From Betaproteobacteria bacterium (GTDB lineage Bacteria > Pseudomonadota > Gammaproteobacteria > Burkholderiales > Burkholderiaceae_C), in contig JANXSZ010000021.1 of assembly GCA_025356445.1 (NCBI GenBank), positions 62,001 to 126,000 on the forward strand: a DNA stretch of 64,000 bases, written 5' to 3'. Shown one piece after another: positions 38,209 to 48,113 of the stretch. The notes below the pieces were generated by a model, which saw only the letters and a list, made by a program, of their open reading frames with translations, was not told the DNA's origin and made no database searches. Within the stretch, counting starts at the first letter, position 1. Every line of letters begins with the position of its first letter. Position numbers and translations under genes: made by a program.

Positions 38209-39270
38209 TCACCGCGCCGGTGCATTCCCACACGCCGCGCACAGCATTCCCGCCAGCCGGTGCAGCGCTTGCCAGGGGTTGGCAGGCCAGTCCGGCAACT
38301 TCAAGCCCTTCACAATGCCGTCCACCTGGTGTGCGGCGGTCAGCAGTTGTGCGATGGCCGGGCTGCTCAAACGGGGCAGCACCCGCTCAAACAACCGCTC
38401 TTTGGGCCCCCAGATGCGGTTTTCGCGCAGTGCCATCGGGAGCGGGCGGCCCGTGTCCATCGCGTCTTTCACACGCTTCAGGGCGCGAATGTCTTCGGCC
38501 AGCGCCCAGTGCACCAGCACCTCTGCTTCGCCTTCGGCCTGCAAACCGTCCAGCATGCGCTGCACACGCAAGCGTTGGCCGCTGAGCACGGCTTCAGAGA
38601 GCTTGAACACGTCATAGCGCGCCACGTTCAGCACCGCCGACTCGATCTGCGCAAAGCCCAGTTCGCCCTGCGGGTACAACAGCCCGAGTTTTTGGATTTC
38701 CTGGTGCGCGGCCAGCAGGTTGCCTTCCACCCGTTCTGCAAAAAACTGCAGGCTGCGCTGTCCTTCTTCCCCTGCTGCCACGCGCTGGCCTTGGGTGTTC
38801 AGTCGTTGGGCAATCCACTGCGGCAGGGCACCGCGCTCAATCGGCTCGACGGGGATGCTTACGCCAAAGCTGTCCAGTGCAGCAAACCAAGCTCCTTTTT
38901 TGGTAGCGGCGTCCAGACGCGGCAGCATCACCAAGGTCAGCGTGCTGTCATTGCCCCGGCTGCTTTCGGCCAGCTGCTGCAAGGCCACACTGCCCTCTTT
39001 GCCCGGTTTGCCCGAGGGAATGCGGATGTCCACGATCTGTTTGTCCGCAAACAAACTCAGGCTGCTGCCCGCCGCCAGCACCGCGCTCCAGTCGAAATGC
39101 GCGCCGGCCACGGTGTAAACCGACCGCTCGGTATAGCCCTGCGTGCGCGCCACCGCCCGGATCGCGTCGCTGGCCTCCTGGATCAACAGCGGCTCGTCGC
39201 CATGCAGCGTGTACAGCGGTTTGAGGCCTTTTTGCAGGTGGGCGGTGAGTTGGGGGAGGGCGAGCTGCAT
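38209..39270 (-). CDS. holA: DNA polymerase III subunit delta
   Basis: HolA, 353 residues, the clamp-loader subunit that opens the beta ring. The N-terminal YTLHGDEPLLIQEASDAIR and FADKQIVDIRIPSGKPGKEG segments and the C-terminal LPRLSSPAIAQLLTAAHQVDG match the family, and the helical C-terminal collar is complete. In many betaproteobacteria holA follows lptE; here lptE is about 21 kb away at 59623, so the leuS-lptE-holA order is broken. Confidence 0.94.
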   Translation of the reverse strand: MQLALPQLTAHLQKGLKPLYTLHGDEPLLIQEASDAIRAVARTQGYTERSVYTVAGAHFDWSAVLAAGSSLSLFADKQIVDIRIPSGKPGKEGSVALQQLAESSRGNDSTLTLVMLPRLDAATKKGAWFAALDSFGVSIPVEPIERGALPQWIAQRLNTQGQRVAAGEEGQRSLQFFAERVEGNLLAAHQEIQKLGLLYPQGELGFAQIESAVLNVARYDVFKLSEAVLSGQRLRVQRMLDGLQAEGEAEVLVHWALAEDIRALKRVKDAMDTGRPLPMALRENRIWGPKERLFERVLPRLSSPAIAQLLTAAHQVDGIVKGLKLPDWPANPWQALHRLAGMLCAACGNAPAR

Positions 39271-39282
39271 AGGGGGATGAGT

Positions 39283-40482
39283 TTACGGGAGGTGACTGGG
39301 TGCTTGCGCCCCCGCAATCACCCCACCCCCCAAACAAACCTCCCCGTCATACACCACCGCACTCTGCCCCGGTGTCACCGCCCATTGCGGCGTATCGAAA
39401 TCCAGCGTGAATGCGCCTTTATCAGCACCCGCCAGCATGCAAGCCGCATCCACCTGCCGGTAGCGCGTCTTTGCTGCCAAGCGGCCCGCAGCAGGCGGCT
39501 CGCCCGACACCCAGCTCACGTTATCCGCCTGTAGCGTGCCGCATTGCAGCCAGAGGTGATCGTGGCCTTGCACCACCCAGAGGGTGTTTTTCTCTACGTC
39601 CTTGCGGGCTACAAACCACGGTTCATGCTCACCTGCGCCGCGAAAGCCTTGGGCGTTGAGGGCTTTCAGGGCGGCACCTTTGGCTTTCACGCCGCCTATG
39701 CCCAAGCCCTGGCGCTGGCCCAGGGTGTAGAAGCTCAAGCCCTGGTGCTGGCCCAGAGTGCGGCCCTTGTCGTCTTTGATGGGGCCGGGAGCTTTGGCGA
39801 TGTAGCGGTTTAAAAATTCGCGGAACGGGCGCTCGCCGATGAAGCAGATGCCGGTGGAATCCTTCTTTTTGGCGTTCGGCAGGCCAATCTCTTGCGCGAT
39901 GCGTCGCACCTCGGTTTTGTGCAACTCGCCTACCGGGAACAGCGTCTTGCTCAGCTGCGCTTGGTTCAGGCGGTGGAGGAAGTAACTTTGGTCTTTGCTC
40001 TCGTCCAGCCCTTTGAGTAGTTCAAATTTAATAGCTGGTATAGCCTGACCAGCTTGCTGTAATGGCTGATTTGATTCAGAAATAATCTCCCGAACTCGGG
40101 CGTAATGGCCGGTGGCGATCTTCTGTGCTCCCAGCCGCATGGCGTGGTCTAAAAAGGCTTTGAATTTGATTTCGGCATTGCACAGCACATCCGGGTTCGG
40201 TGTGCGACCGGCCTGGTATTCGCGCAGGAACTCGGCGAACACGCGGTCTTTGTACTCGGCGGCGAAATTGACGTGCTCGATCTCGATGCCCAGCACGTCG
40301 GCCACGGCAGCGGCGTCCACAAAGTCGATGTTGGACGAACAAAACTCGGAATCGTCGTCGTCCTCCCAGTTCTTCATGAAGATGCCGATCACCTCGTAGC
40401 CTTGCTGTTTGAGCAGGTACGCGCTCACCGCAGAATCCACACCACCGCTTAAACCCACCACCACACGTTGTTTCGCTGTCAT
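39283..40482 (-). CDS. mnmA: tRNA-specific 2-thiouridylase MnmA
   Basis: MnmA, 399 residues, thiolates U34 of Lys, Glu and Gln tRNAs. The ATG at 40482 ([20 protein letters not shown]) gives the PP-loop at 9-16; the ORF extends upstream without homology. Catalytic cysteines are expected in [12 protein letters not shown] and [11 protein letters not shown], both present. After GHYARV a segment of about 17 extra residues ([20 protein letters not shown]) precedes the usual [15 protein letters not shown]; it is encoded by an AT-rich repeat-like stretch at 40023-40085. The gene is 12 bases upstream of holA on the minus strand. Confidence 0.96.
   Translation of the reverse strand: MTAKQRVVVGLSGGVDSAVSAYLLKQQGYEVIGIFMKNWEDDDDSEFCSSNIDFVDAAAVADVLGIEIEHVNFAAEYKDRVFAEFLREYQAGRTPNPDVLCNAEIKFKAFLDHAMRLGAQKIATGHYARVREIISESNQPLQQAGQAIPAIKFELLKGLDESKDQSYFLHRLNQAQLSKTLFPVGELHKTEVRRIAQEIGLPNAKKKDSTGICFIGERPFREFLNRYIAKAPGPIKDDKGRTLGQHQGLSFYTLGQRQGLGIGGVKAKGAALKALNAQGFRGAGEHEPWFVARKDVEKNTLWVVQGHDHLWLQCGTLQADNVSWVSGEPPAAGRLAAKTRYRQVDAACMLAGADKGAFTLDFDTPQWAVTPGQSAVVYDGEVCLGGGVIAGAQAPSHLP
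40023..40085. repeat. Dispersed short repeat copy inside mnmA
   Basis: The clearest intragenic copy: AATAGCTGGTATAGCC at 40030-40045, then an AGCTTGCTG and AATGGCT layout as in other copies. It is markedly AT-richer than the rest of mnmA and coincides with an insertion relative to other MnmA proteins. Confidence 0.5.
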
Positions 40483-40560
40483 GTGTGCGATTATCGCGAG
40501 TCGCAGGGCCACGTTCATGTTGCCCTGTGCTTCAGTTCCACGTCTGTACATGCCTCCAGG

Positions 40561-42153
40561 ATGAACCCGGTACTTGCCTCTTTCTACAACTCGCCCCACC
40601 GCCGCAGCCTGACTGTGTTGCTTTTTGTGCTGCTGGGCCATGTGCTGCTGGTTTGGCTGCTGATTCAAAACCGTTGGATTGTGGTGTCCGAGACCACCGT
40701 CACCTTCATGCCGCCCATCATGGCCAGCATCGTGCTGTCGCAGGCCAGTACGGGTAAAAACGGCAAACAAGACGGCACCAAAGCGCCCCCCAGAAACCGG
40801 CTGGATGGCGATTTAGACCTCAAACCCAGCCGCGAACTTTCCTACGGGGCCCTGCGCGTGCAGCGCAGCGTGCCCTGGCTGAACACCGAACTGCTGCCCG
40901 AACTGCGCGGCAACAATGCAGACCCCAAAGCCGATCGGCAAGAACGCGTTGGCAGTGCGGACAAAGAACCCCGCAGCAAAGACAGCAAAACCGAGCGCAC
41001 CAGAGCTTCCGCAAGCCGTGCCGAGCGAAGAATTGCCGCCAAAAACAACGCTCGCCGCACCGAGCCGGTGCTGAGCATTCCGCCGCCATCCGATACCGTT
41101 CAGCTGATACCACTGCCACCCCAGCAGCCTGCGCTGGTGGCGGTGCCCCTGCCTGCACCCGCCGCCGTCGAGGCACGACCCACAGCGCCCGTGCCTTCGA
41201 TTCCTGACCCGGTGCAGAGTGGCCCGCGTGATATCCCGTCGCTGTGGTCACAAACCCCCACGCCGCCGCCCGTGCTGGTGCTGATTCCCCCGACACCGCC
41301 ACAGCTTAAAACCATAGCGCCCGTTCCCGCGCCAGCCGCGCTACCTGAGCCGCCGACGGCTGGGGTCAAGCCTACGCCTGAACCTGTGCGTGCCGCCCCA
41401 CCGCCCCCTCCCCGGATTGCAGCCACGGTGACGCCACCGCCATTGCCTAAAGCCGCGCCACCGGAGTTGCCGTCAGCGCCACCATTGGCGCTGACGCCTT
41501 CCGTCACTTTGCCCAGCCCAGCCCAGCCCAGTCTCCCCGTAGCCGCTAACGTGATCGTCGTGCCGCCCCCCGCGCAAGTGCCGCCCAGTGCTGGGGCCAC
41601 TGCCGTGGTGGCTCCGTCTTCCGCCATCACCGAAGCTCCCGCCGCTCGCAACCCGATGGTGGTGGAAGTGCCGCGCTACCGCATCACTGAACCGAATCCT
41701 GCCGTGTCCCCTGTCAATGCGGTTCCTGGCCCGGGCAGCAGCGGCAACGCCACCAGCAAAACCGATCAGGCAAGCGACAGCGGCGGGCGCAGCGGGCCAG
41801 ACGGCGCAAGCAGCAAGAGTGGAAGTGTGTTTGGCTTGGGGATAGCCACCCCTGACTCCGCCCCACCACCCTTGCCGACCGCCACTGCGCCGAACAGCGC
41901 CAAGGCGAAAGCGTTGAACCTCAGCCTGCCCCGCGTGGAGGTTTACCGGGGGCCACCCATGGGGCGGCAGTTGAGCGTGTCCGATATGGCCAATGCCCAA
42001 TTGCGGCGTGGTGAGGCCAAAGACGCGGTGGCCGAAGCGGTGAACAGCGCCGAGAACCCGGACTGTGTGAAGCCTGACAAAGACGGCTCAGGCGGAGGCC
42101 TGCTGGCTGCGCCGATGATGGCCTACAAGGCGATGACGGGGAAGTGCAAGTGA
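40561..42153 (+). CDS. Proline-rich, membrane-anchored protein of unknown function
   Basis: A 530-residue protein from the ATG at 40561. One N-terminal transmembrane segment (about 16-37, [17 protein letters not shown]) is followed by a charged region, a long Pro/Ala/Val-rich stretch (about 180-400) and a short conserved-looking C-terminus with [20 protein letters not shown] and a Cys pair. The topology is TonB-like (anchor plus periplasm-spanning Pro-rich rod), but I see no TonB C-terminal domain. It is divergent from mnmA with 78 bases between. GC is very high in the Pro-rich part, so spurious antisense frames are long. No function is assigned. Confidence 0.75.
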   Translation: MNPVLASFYNSPHRRSLTVLLFVLLGHVLLVWLLIQNRWIVVSETTVTFMPPIMASIVLSQASTGKNGKQDGTKAPPRNRLDGDLDLKPSRELSYGALRVQRSVPWLNTELLPELRGNNADPKADRQERVGSADKEPRSKDSKTERTRASASRAERRIAAKNNARRTEPVLSIPPPSDTVQLIPLPPQQPALVAVPLPAPAAVEARPTAPVPSIPDPVQSGPRDIPSLWSQTPTPPPVLVLIPPTPPQLKTIAPVPAPAALPEPPTAGVKPTPEPVRAAPPPPPRIAATVTPPPLPKAAPPELPSAPPLALTPSVTLPSPAQPSLPVAANVIVVPPPAQVPPSAGATAVVAPSSAITEAPAARNPMVVEVPRYRITEPNPAVSPVNAVPGPGSSGNATSKTDQASDSGGRSGPDGASSKSGSVFGLGIATPDSAPPPLPTATAPNSAKAKALNLSLPRVEVYRGPPMGRQLSVSDMANAQLRRGEAKDAVAEAVNSAENPDCVKPDKDGSGGGLLAAPMMAYKAMTGKCK

Positions 42154-42184
42154 AGAAACCAGTGAACGTGAGCCTGACGCTGCG

Positions 42185-42622
42185 TCACAAACCCCGTACT
42201 GAGGGGTAAAAGCAGTCTGCTGCTTTGATGTGTGATGCGGAGGTCGCGGCAGTGTCGTAGCTTCGCTTGACCGTGCTGATGTCAAACGGTGGGTTGCTGC
42301 CCGCTTTTCCCTCCCCAAACTTGATGCTGGTGCGGGTGTCCGACTTACCGAAATGCACGCCCACCGGCGTCGTGTAGATCTTCACACTGTTGGGGAAGCC
42401 ATAAAACGACAGATTGAAGCTCACCGCGCTCGACGCCTTGCGCTCAATCGCGACCGTGTAGACAGGCGTGCTGCCGCCTGATGACGTGACCTGCCCGATT
42501 TCCACCAGCCCGGCACACCGCATCGCCTGGGCGCTGGCAGGCGCCATGGCCGTCACAGCCGCGACCGCAACGGGCAGGCCCCAGAGGGTAAGTTGCGCAA
42601 AAACAGGTTTGATCGGGTGCAT
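42185..42622 (-). CDS. Small secreted protein, unknown function
   Basis: A 145-residue protein from the ATG at 42622. It has a clear signal peptide (about 1-32, cleavage near ASAQA), then a Ser/Thr-rich beta-type domain with two cysteines (MRCAG near 36, ADCFYP near the end) that could form a disulfide. I recognise no family. It is convergent with the Pro-rich protein gene, 31 bases apart. Confidence 0.65.
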   Translation of the reverse strand: MHPIKPVFAQLTLWGLPVAVAAVTAMAPASAQAMRCAGLVEIGQVTSSGGSTPVYTVAIERKASSAVSFNLSFYGFPNSVKIYTTPVGVHFGKSDTRTSIKFGEGKAGSNPPFDISTVKRSYDTAATSASHIKAADCFYPSVRGL

Positions 42623-42718
42623 GGCGTCTCTTTCTGAGGCTGGTGAGCAAGGTCGTGTTGAACGTGCCTTGCGCATTGCACCACAGCGATGGGTTTTGCG
42701 CTCAGGGTTCGGTTAAGG

Positions 42719-43219
42719 CTATGGCGCCTGAACCGATGCATCGGTGTAAACCGCCGCCAAATCGAACCGCTGGCCCCGCAAATGGTCTTCCATGCACTTC
42801 ACCAGCAGCGGGCTGCGGTGGCGCTCAGTGCTGGCGCGAATCTCGTCAGGTGTCATCCACAGGGTGCGCACGATGCCGGTGTCCAGCGTGGCTCCGGGCA
42901 CTTGTTCGCCCAGTTCGCCACAGAACGCAAAGCGCAGGTAGGTCACGTCTTCCCCGGGCCGCTGGAAGCGTGACAGGTAGACGCCTACCAGCGCTGTGGG
43001 GGTGAAGTGGAAAGTGGTTTCCTCCAGGGCTTCGCGGGCGCAGCCATCGGCGGGGGACTCGCCGGGGTCAAGGTGGCCCGCAGGGTTGTTCAGCTTCAGG
43101 CCTTCAGGGGTGTGTTCTTCTACCAGCAGGTAGCGGCCATCGCGCTCGATGATGGCGGCCACGGTGGCACTGGGTTTCCAGCGGGGGATGGGTGGTGTGG
43201 GGGCAAGTGTGGGGTTCAT
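42719..43219 (-). CDS. NUDIX hydrolase (NudJ-like)
   Basis: A 166-residue NUDIX enzyme from the ATG at 43219 (MNPTLAPTPPIPRW). The Nudix box reads GHLDPGESPADGCAREALEE followed by TTF, so the usual Gly after the EE is replaced by Thr. PAGHLDPGES plus the preceding LLVEEHTPEGLKLNN is typical of NudJ, a (d)NTP/HMP-pyrophosphate phosphatase that neighbours mnmA in enterobacteria. Here mnmA is 2.2 kb away with two other genes between. Confidence 0.88.
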   Translation of the reverse strand: MNPTLAPTPPIPRWKPSATVAAIIERDGRYLLVEEHTPEGLKLNNPAGHLDPGESPADGCAREALEETTFHFTPTALVGVYLSRFQRPGEDVTYLRFAFCGELGEQVPGATLDTGIVRTLWMTPDEIRASTERHRSPLLVKCMEDHLRGQRFDLAAVYTDASVQAP

Positions 43220-43380
43220 ACGGGCATTATCCAAAGCGCTTCAAAAGACGTTAACTCGCTGCCAAACGAGTTCTTGCTTGGGGCATTTGGCTGTCCCTCA
43301 AGAGTCGCCACTCCAAAATATGCAAAAAAGTCATGTAAGCTTCGCTCAAATTTTTCGCAACCGACACGAGGAGACCCTCT

Positions 43381-44496
43381 ATGCTGATAGGCGTACCCAC
43401 TGAAACTACGGTGGGCGAAACCCGCGTCGCCGTCTCGCCTGAGACGGCGAAAAAACTCAAAGCCCAGGGCCATACGGTGCGCATTCAGTCGGGGGCAGGC
43501 GTTGCCGCCAGTGCACCCGACGAAGCGTACACGGCAGTTGGTGCTGAAATCACCGATGCTGCAGGTGCTTTTGGTGCTGATCTGGTGCTCAAGGTGCGCA
43601 ACCTGAGTGAAGCGGAAATTGCCCTGGTCAAACCTGGCACTACCCTGGTGGGGATGCTCAACCCGTTTGATGCAGCAGGCCTCAAACGTTTGGCTGACGC
43701 GAATATCACCGGCTTTGGCCTGGAGGCAGCGCCCCGCACCTCCCGCGCACAGAGCATGGACGTGCTGTCGTCGCAGGCCAACATCGCCGGTTACAAGGCC
43801 GTGATGATGGCAGCGGACAAGTACCAGCGTTTCTTCCCCATGCTGATGACCGCTGCGGGCACCGTCAAGGCCGCGCGCGTGGTGATTTTGGGGGTCGGCG
43901 TGGCCGGTTTGCAGGCCATTGCCACAGCCAAGCGCCTGGGTGCGGTGATTGAAGCGTCTGACGTGCGGCCCAGCGTGAAAGAGCAGGTCGAGTCACTCGG
44001 TGGCAAGTTCATCGACGTGTCCTATGACACTCCAGAAGAAAAAGAAGCCGCTGTGGGCGTGGGCGGTTATGCCAAGCCCATGCCGCAAAGCTGGCTTGAC
44101 CGCCAAAAGGTGGAAGTCGCCAAACGTGTGGCGCTGGCCGATGTGGTCATCACCACCGCACTGATTCCTGGTCGTGCCGCACCGGTTCTGGTGACGCAAG
44201 ACATGGTGAAAGCCATGAAACCCGGCTCGGTGATTGTCGATCTGGCGGCTGCTCAGGGCGGCAACTGTCCCTTGACGGAGGCCGATAAAACGGTGGTCAA
44301 GCACGGCGTGACGCTGATTGGCGAGACCAATCTGCCTGCGCTGGTGGCGGCGGATGCGTCTTCGCTGTATGCCCGCAACATTGTGGACTTCCTCAAGCTC
44401 ATCATCACCAAAGAGGGCACGCTCAACATTGATATGAGCGATGACATCGTGGCCGCGTGCCTGATGACCCAGGGTGGCGAAGTGAAGCGCAAGTAA
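43381..44496 (+). CDS. pntAA: NAD(P) transhydrogenase subunit alpha, part 1
   Basis: The 371-residue NAD(H)-binding dI component of the proton-translocating transhydrogenase. In this bacterium the alpha subunit is split: the soluble domain is here and its membrane part is the next gene. Motifs include the N-terminal GVPTETTVGETRVAVSPET, the alanine-dehydrogenase-like SMDVLSSQANIAGYKAV, and the nucleotide-binding VVILGVGVAGLQAIATAKRLG. The start has GAGGAGA upstream. It opens a three-gene operon that makes NADPH from NADH at the expense of proton-motive force. Confidence 0.96.
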   Translation: MLIGVPTETTVGETRVAVSPETAKKLKAQGHTVRIQSGAGVAASAPDEAYTAVGAEITDAAGAFGADLVLKVRNLSEAEIALVKPGTTLVGMLNPFDAAGLKRLADANITGFGLEAAPRTSRAQSMDVLSSQANIAGYKAVMMAADKYQRFFPMLMTAAGTVKAARVVILGVGVAGLQAIATAKRLGAVIEASDVRPSVKEQVESLGGKFIDVSYDTPEEKEAAVGVGGYAKPMPQSWLDRQKVEVAKRVALADVVITTALIPGRAAPVLVTQDMVKAMKPGSVIVDLAAAQGGNCPLTEADKTVVKHGVTLIGETNLPALVAADASSLYARNIVDFLKLIITKEGTLNIDMSDDIVAACLMTQGGEVKRK

Positions 44497-44518
44497 CCGA
44501 ATCTCAGAAAGAAGACCT

Positions 44519-44854
44519 ATGGAACTCGTCTCTCACACCGTCACCAACCTCATCATCTTCGTGCTGGCCATTTACGTGGGCTACCACGTGGTGTGGACAG
44601 TCACCCCCGCGCTGCACACGCCGCTGATGGCCGTGACCAACGCTATTTCTGCCATCGTCATCGTTGGGGCCATGCTGGCTGCGGCGCAAACCGAAACCAC
44701 CTTGGGTAAAACGATGGGCGTGTTGGCCGTGGCTTTGGCCGCCGTCAATGTCTTTGGTGGTTTTTTAGTCACCCGACGAATGCTGGAGATGTTCCGTAAG
44801 AAGGACAAGAAACTGCCTGCGCCTGCCGCTGCTGGTGCCAAGGAGTCCACATAA
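44519..44854 (+). CDS. pntAB: NAD(P) transhydrogenase subunit alpha, part 2
   Basis: A 111-residue membrane component (part of dII) with about three helices, equivalent to the C-terminal membrane part of a fused PntA. HTVTNLIIFVLAIYVGYHVVW and AVTNAISAIVIVGAMLAAA are typical. It lies between pntAA (22 bases) and pntB; its TAA overlaps the ATG of pntB by one base (TAATG), so the two are coupled. Confidence 0.94.
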   Translation: MELVSHTVTNLIIFVLAIYVGYHVVWTVTPALHTPLMAVTNAISAIVIVGAMLAAAQTETTLGKTMGVLAVALAAVNVFGGFLVTRRMLEMFRKKDKKLPAPAAAGAKEST

Positions 44855-46281
44855 TGAGCATGAATCTCGTCACGCTGCTGTATTTGGTAGCTTCCATCTG
44901 CTTCATCCAGGCTCTCAAAGGCCTGTCTCACCCCACCACCTCGCTGCGCGGCAACCTGTTCGGTATGGTCGGCATGGGCATCGCGGTTGCCACCACGGCG
45001 GCGCTGATTGTGCAAATTTCCGGTTCAGCCACCAACCTGGGTTGGGTGCTGGTGGGCTTGCTGGTCGGTGGCTCTGCGGGGGCTTATGCCGCCAACAAAG
45101 TCGAGATGACCAAGATGCCCGAGCTGGTGGCCTTCATGCACAGCATGATCGGCTTGGCAGCGGTGTTCATTGCCGTGGCGGCGGTGGCTGAGCCTTGGGC
45201 ATTCAACATCGTGGGTACCGGTGAACCGATTCCAGGCGGCAACCGCATTGAGTTGGCACTGGGTGCCTTCATCGGCGCGGTGACGTTCACCGGCTCGGTG
45301 ATTGCGTTTGGCAAGCTCTCGGGCAAGTACAAGTTCCGTTTGTTTCAAGGCCAACCCGTCACGTTCGCGGGTCAGCACAAGCTGAATCTGGTGCTGGGTC
45401 TGGCAGCGGTGTTCTTTTGCTTCGGCTTTTGGCACTCGCAAAGCTGGATGGATTTTGTGCTGATTATTGGCCTGGGTCTGGTGCTGGGCGTGCTGCTCAT
45501 CATCCCCATCGGTGGCGCAGACATGCCTGTGGTGGTGTCGATGCTGAACAGCTATTCCGGCTGGGCTGCTGCGGGCATTGGTTTTTCGCTGAACAACGCC
45601 ATGCTGATCGTAGCCGGTTCGTTGGTGGGTTCCAGCGGTGCCATCCTCTCGTACATCATGTGCAAGGCGATGAACCGTTCGTTCTTCAACGTCATCGGTG
45701 GCGGCTTTGGCGGGGACGCGGCTGCCGCTGGTGGTGCCGCTTCTGACCAGCCCAAGCGCAACGTGAAGAGCGGCAGTGCTGACGATGCGGCCTTTGTGCT
45801 GTCCAACGCCGAAACCGTGGTCATCGTGCCAGGCTACGGTCTGGCCGTTGCCCGTGCCCAGCACGCGGTGAAAGAGCTGGCCGCCAAGCTGACTGAAAAG
45901 GGCATCACCGTTAAATACGCCATCCACCCCGTGGCAGGCCGTATGCCCGGTCACATGAACGTGCTGCTGGCCGAGGCTGAAGTGCCTTACGACCAAGTGC
46001 ATGAGATGGAAGACATCAACGGTGAATTCGGTCAGGTGGACGTGGCCATCATCCTGGGGGCGAACGACGTTGTGAACCCCGCTGCGCACGTCAAAGGCAG
46101 CGCTATCTACGGCATGCCGATTCTGGAAGCCTACAAAGCCAAGACCATCATCGTGAACAAACGCTCGATGGCCGCAGGCTACGCCGGGTTGGACAACGAA
46201 CTTTTCTACATGGACAAAACCATGATGGTGTTCGGTGACGCCAAGAAGGTGATTGAGGACATGGGCAAGGCGATTGAGTAG
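44854..46281 (+). CDS. pntB: NAD(P) transhydrogenase subunit beta
   Basis: PntB, 475 residues. Residues 1-270 form eight or nine membrane helices that carry protons, and ~300-475 form the NADP(H)-binding dIII domain with VVIVPGYGLAVARAQHAV, HPVAGRMPGHMNVLLAEA and VNKRSMAAGYAGLDNELF. All dIII motifs are complete. A rho-independent terminator follows at 46373, closing the operon. Confidence 0.96.
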   Translation: MSMNLVTLLYLVASICFIQALKGLSHPTTSLRGNLFGMVGMGIAVATTAALIVQISGSATNLGWVLVGLLVGGSAGAYAANKVEMTKMPELVAFMHSMIGLAAVFIAVAAVAEPWAFNIVGTGEPIPGGNRIELALGAFIGAVTFTGSVIAFGKLSGKYKFRLFQGQPVTFAGQHKLNLVLGLAAVFFCFGFWHSQSWMDFVLIIGLGLVLGVLLIIPIGGADMPVVVSMLNSYSGWAAAGIGFSLNNAMLIVAGSLVGSSGAILSYIMCKAMNRSFFNVIGGGFGGDAAAAGGAASDQPKRNVKSGSADDAAFVLSNAETVVIVPGYGLAVARAQHAVKELAAKLTEKGITVKYAIHPVAGRMPGHMNVLLAEAEVPYDQVHEMEDINGEFGQVDVAIILGANDVVNPAAHVKGSAIYGMPILEAYKAKTIIVNKRSMAAGYAGLDNELFYMDKTMMVFGDAKKVIEDMGKAIE

Positions 46282-46372
46282 CCTTAAGCGTCTTCGGATG
46301 GCCTGATTTAGAGAGTCCTCTCTGGGGTTTCCTAGGGAAAACACAGCTTCCTGCTGGGTGGACTCAAGACAG

Positions 46373-46406
46373 AATGCCCCGCTGCCCCCCAGGCGCGGGG
46401 CATTTT
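46373..46406 (+). terminator. Terminator of the pnt operon
   Basis: A 10-bp perfect stem, AATGCCCCGC (46373-46382) and GCGGGGCATT (46395-46404), with a 12-base loop and a short T run. It lies 92 bases past pntB and 26 before fadD. Confidence 0.65.
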
Positions 46407-46431
46407 GCATATTCCTTTGGAGAACTTAGAC

Positions 46432-48108
46432 ATGACCGCACGCCCTTGGCTGAACGCCTACCCCGCTGGTGTACCCGCCGACATTGACGTTAACCAATAC
46501 ACCTCGTTGGTCGAGCTGATTGACAGCGCTTTCACGAAGAACGCCAACAAGCTGGCCTACAGTTTCATGGGCAAGGCCATCAGCTACGCCGAGACCGACA
46601 GCCTGTCCAAAGCCTTTGCCGCCTACCTGCAAGGCCTGGGTTTGGTGCAGGGCGACCGCGTGGCCATCATGATGCCCAACGTGCCACAGTACCCCGTGGC
46701 TGTGGCAGGCATTTTGCGTGCAGGCTTCGTGGTGGTGAACGTGAACCCGCTCTACACCCCGCGTGAACTGGAGCATCAGCTCAAAGACAGTGGTGCCAAA
46801 GCCATTCTGATTCTGGAGAACTTTGCCACCACGCTGGAGCAGTGCATCGCCAAAACGCCGATCAAACACATCGTGCTGGCCGCGATGGGCGACCAGTTGG
46901 GGTTCATCAAGGGCGCTATCGTCAACTACGTGGTGCGCAACAAGAAAAAGATGGTGCCTGCTTTCAACCTGTCTGGTGCCGTGCGCTTCAACGACGCGAT
47001 TGCCAAGGGCACACGTGGCACGCTGAAGAAACCCACCATCAAGGCGGACGACGTGGCTGTGTTGCAGTACACCGGTGGTACCACCGGCGTCAGCAAGGGT
47101 GCTGTGCTGCTGCACAAGAACTTGGTCGCCAACATTTTGCAATCTGAGGCGTGGTACCAGCCCGTGCTCAAGAAGATACCGGCAGGCGAGCAAATCGTCA
47201 CCGTTTGCGCATTGCCGCTGTACCATATTTTTGGTTTTAACTCGAACATGATGTTGGCACTGCACATGGGTGGCGCTAATATTTTGATAGCTAATCCCCG
47301 CGATCTGGCAGGCACACTCAAGGAATTGAGTCAGCATAAGTTCCACAGCTTCCCGGCTGTCAATACGTTGTTCAACGGCCTGGGCAACCACCCCGACATG
47401 GCTAAAGTGGACTGGAGCCATCTGAAGATTTCGGTGGGCGGTGGCATGGCCGTGCAAAGTGGTGTGGCCAAGCTGTGGAAAGAGAAAACTGGCTGCGCCA
47501 TTGTCGAAGGCTACGGCCTGTCAGAGACCAGCCCATCTGCCAGTTGTAACGCAGTGGACAGCATCAGCTACAGCGGCAATATCGGCTTGCCCATGTCGAA
47601 TACCGAGTTCAAATTGCTTGATGATGACGGCAATGAAGTTCCGCTGGGCACCCCTGGCGAAATCGCCATCCGTGGCCCGCAGGTGATGGCCGGTTACTGG
47701 CAGCGCCCTGATGAGACGGCCAAGGTGATGACGGCGGACAACTTCTTTCGCACGGGTGACATTGGCACCATGGACGAACGTGGTTTTTTCAAAATCGTAG
47801 ACCGTAAAAAAGACATGGTGCTGGTCAGCGGCTTCAACGTCTACCCCAACGAGGTGGAAGACGTGGTCTCCTCGATGCCCGGCGTGCTGGAGTGTGCCGT
47901 GGTGGGCGTGCCTGATGCCAAATCAGGTGAAGCGGTGAAGCTGGTCATCGTTAAGAAAGACGCAGCCCTTACCGAAGCACAGGTGCGTGACTACTGTAAG
48001 GCCAATCTGACAGGCTACAAACAGCCCAAAGTGGTGGAGTTCCGCCTCGATTTGCCCAAGACGGCTGTGGGCAAAATCTTGCGGCGTGAGCTGCGGGATA
48101 AGACCTGA
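46432..48108 (+). CDS. fadD: Long-chain-fatty-acid--CoA ligase
   Basis: A 558-residue adenylate-forming acyl-CoA synthetase that activates fatty acids with ATP and CoA. The ATG at 46432 has GGAG upstream. The AMP-binding motif YTGGTTGVSKGA (near residue 215), EGYGLSETSP, the hinge GDIGTMDERGFFKIVDRKKD and the C-terminal Lys in LPKTAVGKILRRELR are present. Length and motifs fit FadD. A repeat-like ATTTTGATAGCT at 47280-47291 falls in the coding region. It stands alone between the pnt terminator and mtnN, which starts six bases after its stop. Confidence 0.94.
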   Translation: MTARPWLNAYPAGVPADIDVNQYTSLVELIDSAFTKNANKLAYSFMGKAISYAETDSLSKAFAAYLQGLGLVQGDRVAIMMPNVPQYPVAVAGILRAGFVVVNVNPLYTPRELEHQLKDSGAKAILILENFATTLEQCIAKTPIKHIVLAAMGDQLGFIKGAIVNYVVRNKKKMVPAFNLSGAVRFNDAIAKGTRGTLKKPTIKADDVAVLQYTGGTTGVSKGAVLLHKNLVANILQSEAWYQPVLKKIPAGEQIVTVCALPLYHIFGFNSNMMLALHMGGANILIANPRDLAGTLKELSQHKFHSFPAVNTLFNGLGNHPDMAKVDWSHLKISVGGGMAVQSGVAKLWKEKTGCAIVEGYGLSETSPSASCNAVDSISYSGNIGLPMSNTEFKLLDDDGNEVPLGTPGEIAIRGPQVMAGYWQRPDETAKVMTADNFFRTGDIGTMDERGFFKIVDRKKDMVLVSGFNVYPNEVEDVVSSMPGVLECAVVGVPDAKSGEAVKLVIVKKDAALTEAQVRDYCKANLTGYKQPKVVEFRLDLPKTAVGKILRRELRDKT

Positions 48109-48113
48109 CGCGC

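Noticed and set aside
37459-39534. 691-codon plus-strand open frame
   Set aside because: It runs out of frame through the DUF1275 gene and antisense to holA, both well supported, and its translation is low-complexity without motifs.
46311-46345. Small palindromes after pntB as an additional terminator or repeat
   Set aside because: The stems are short and lack a T run. The hairpin at 46373-46406 explains termination better.
45025-46410. 461-codon minus-strand open frame
   Set aside because: Antisense to pntB. The translation is His/Gln/Val-rich, as expected from reversed codons of a membrane protein gene.
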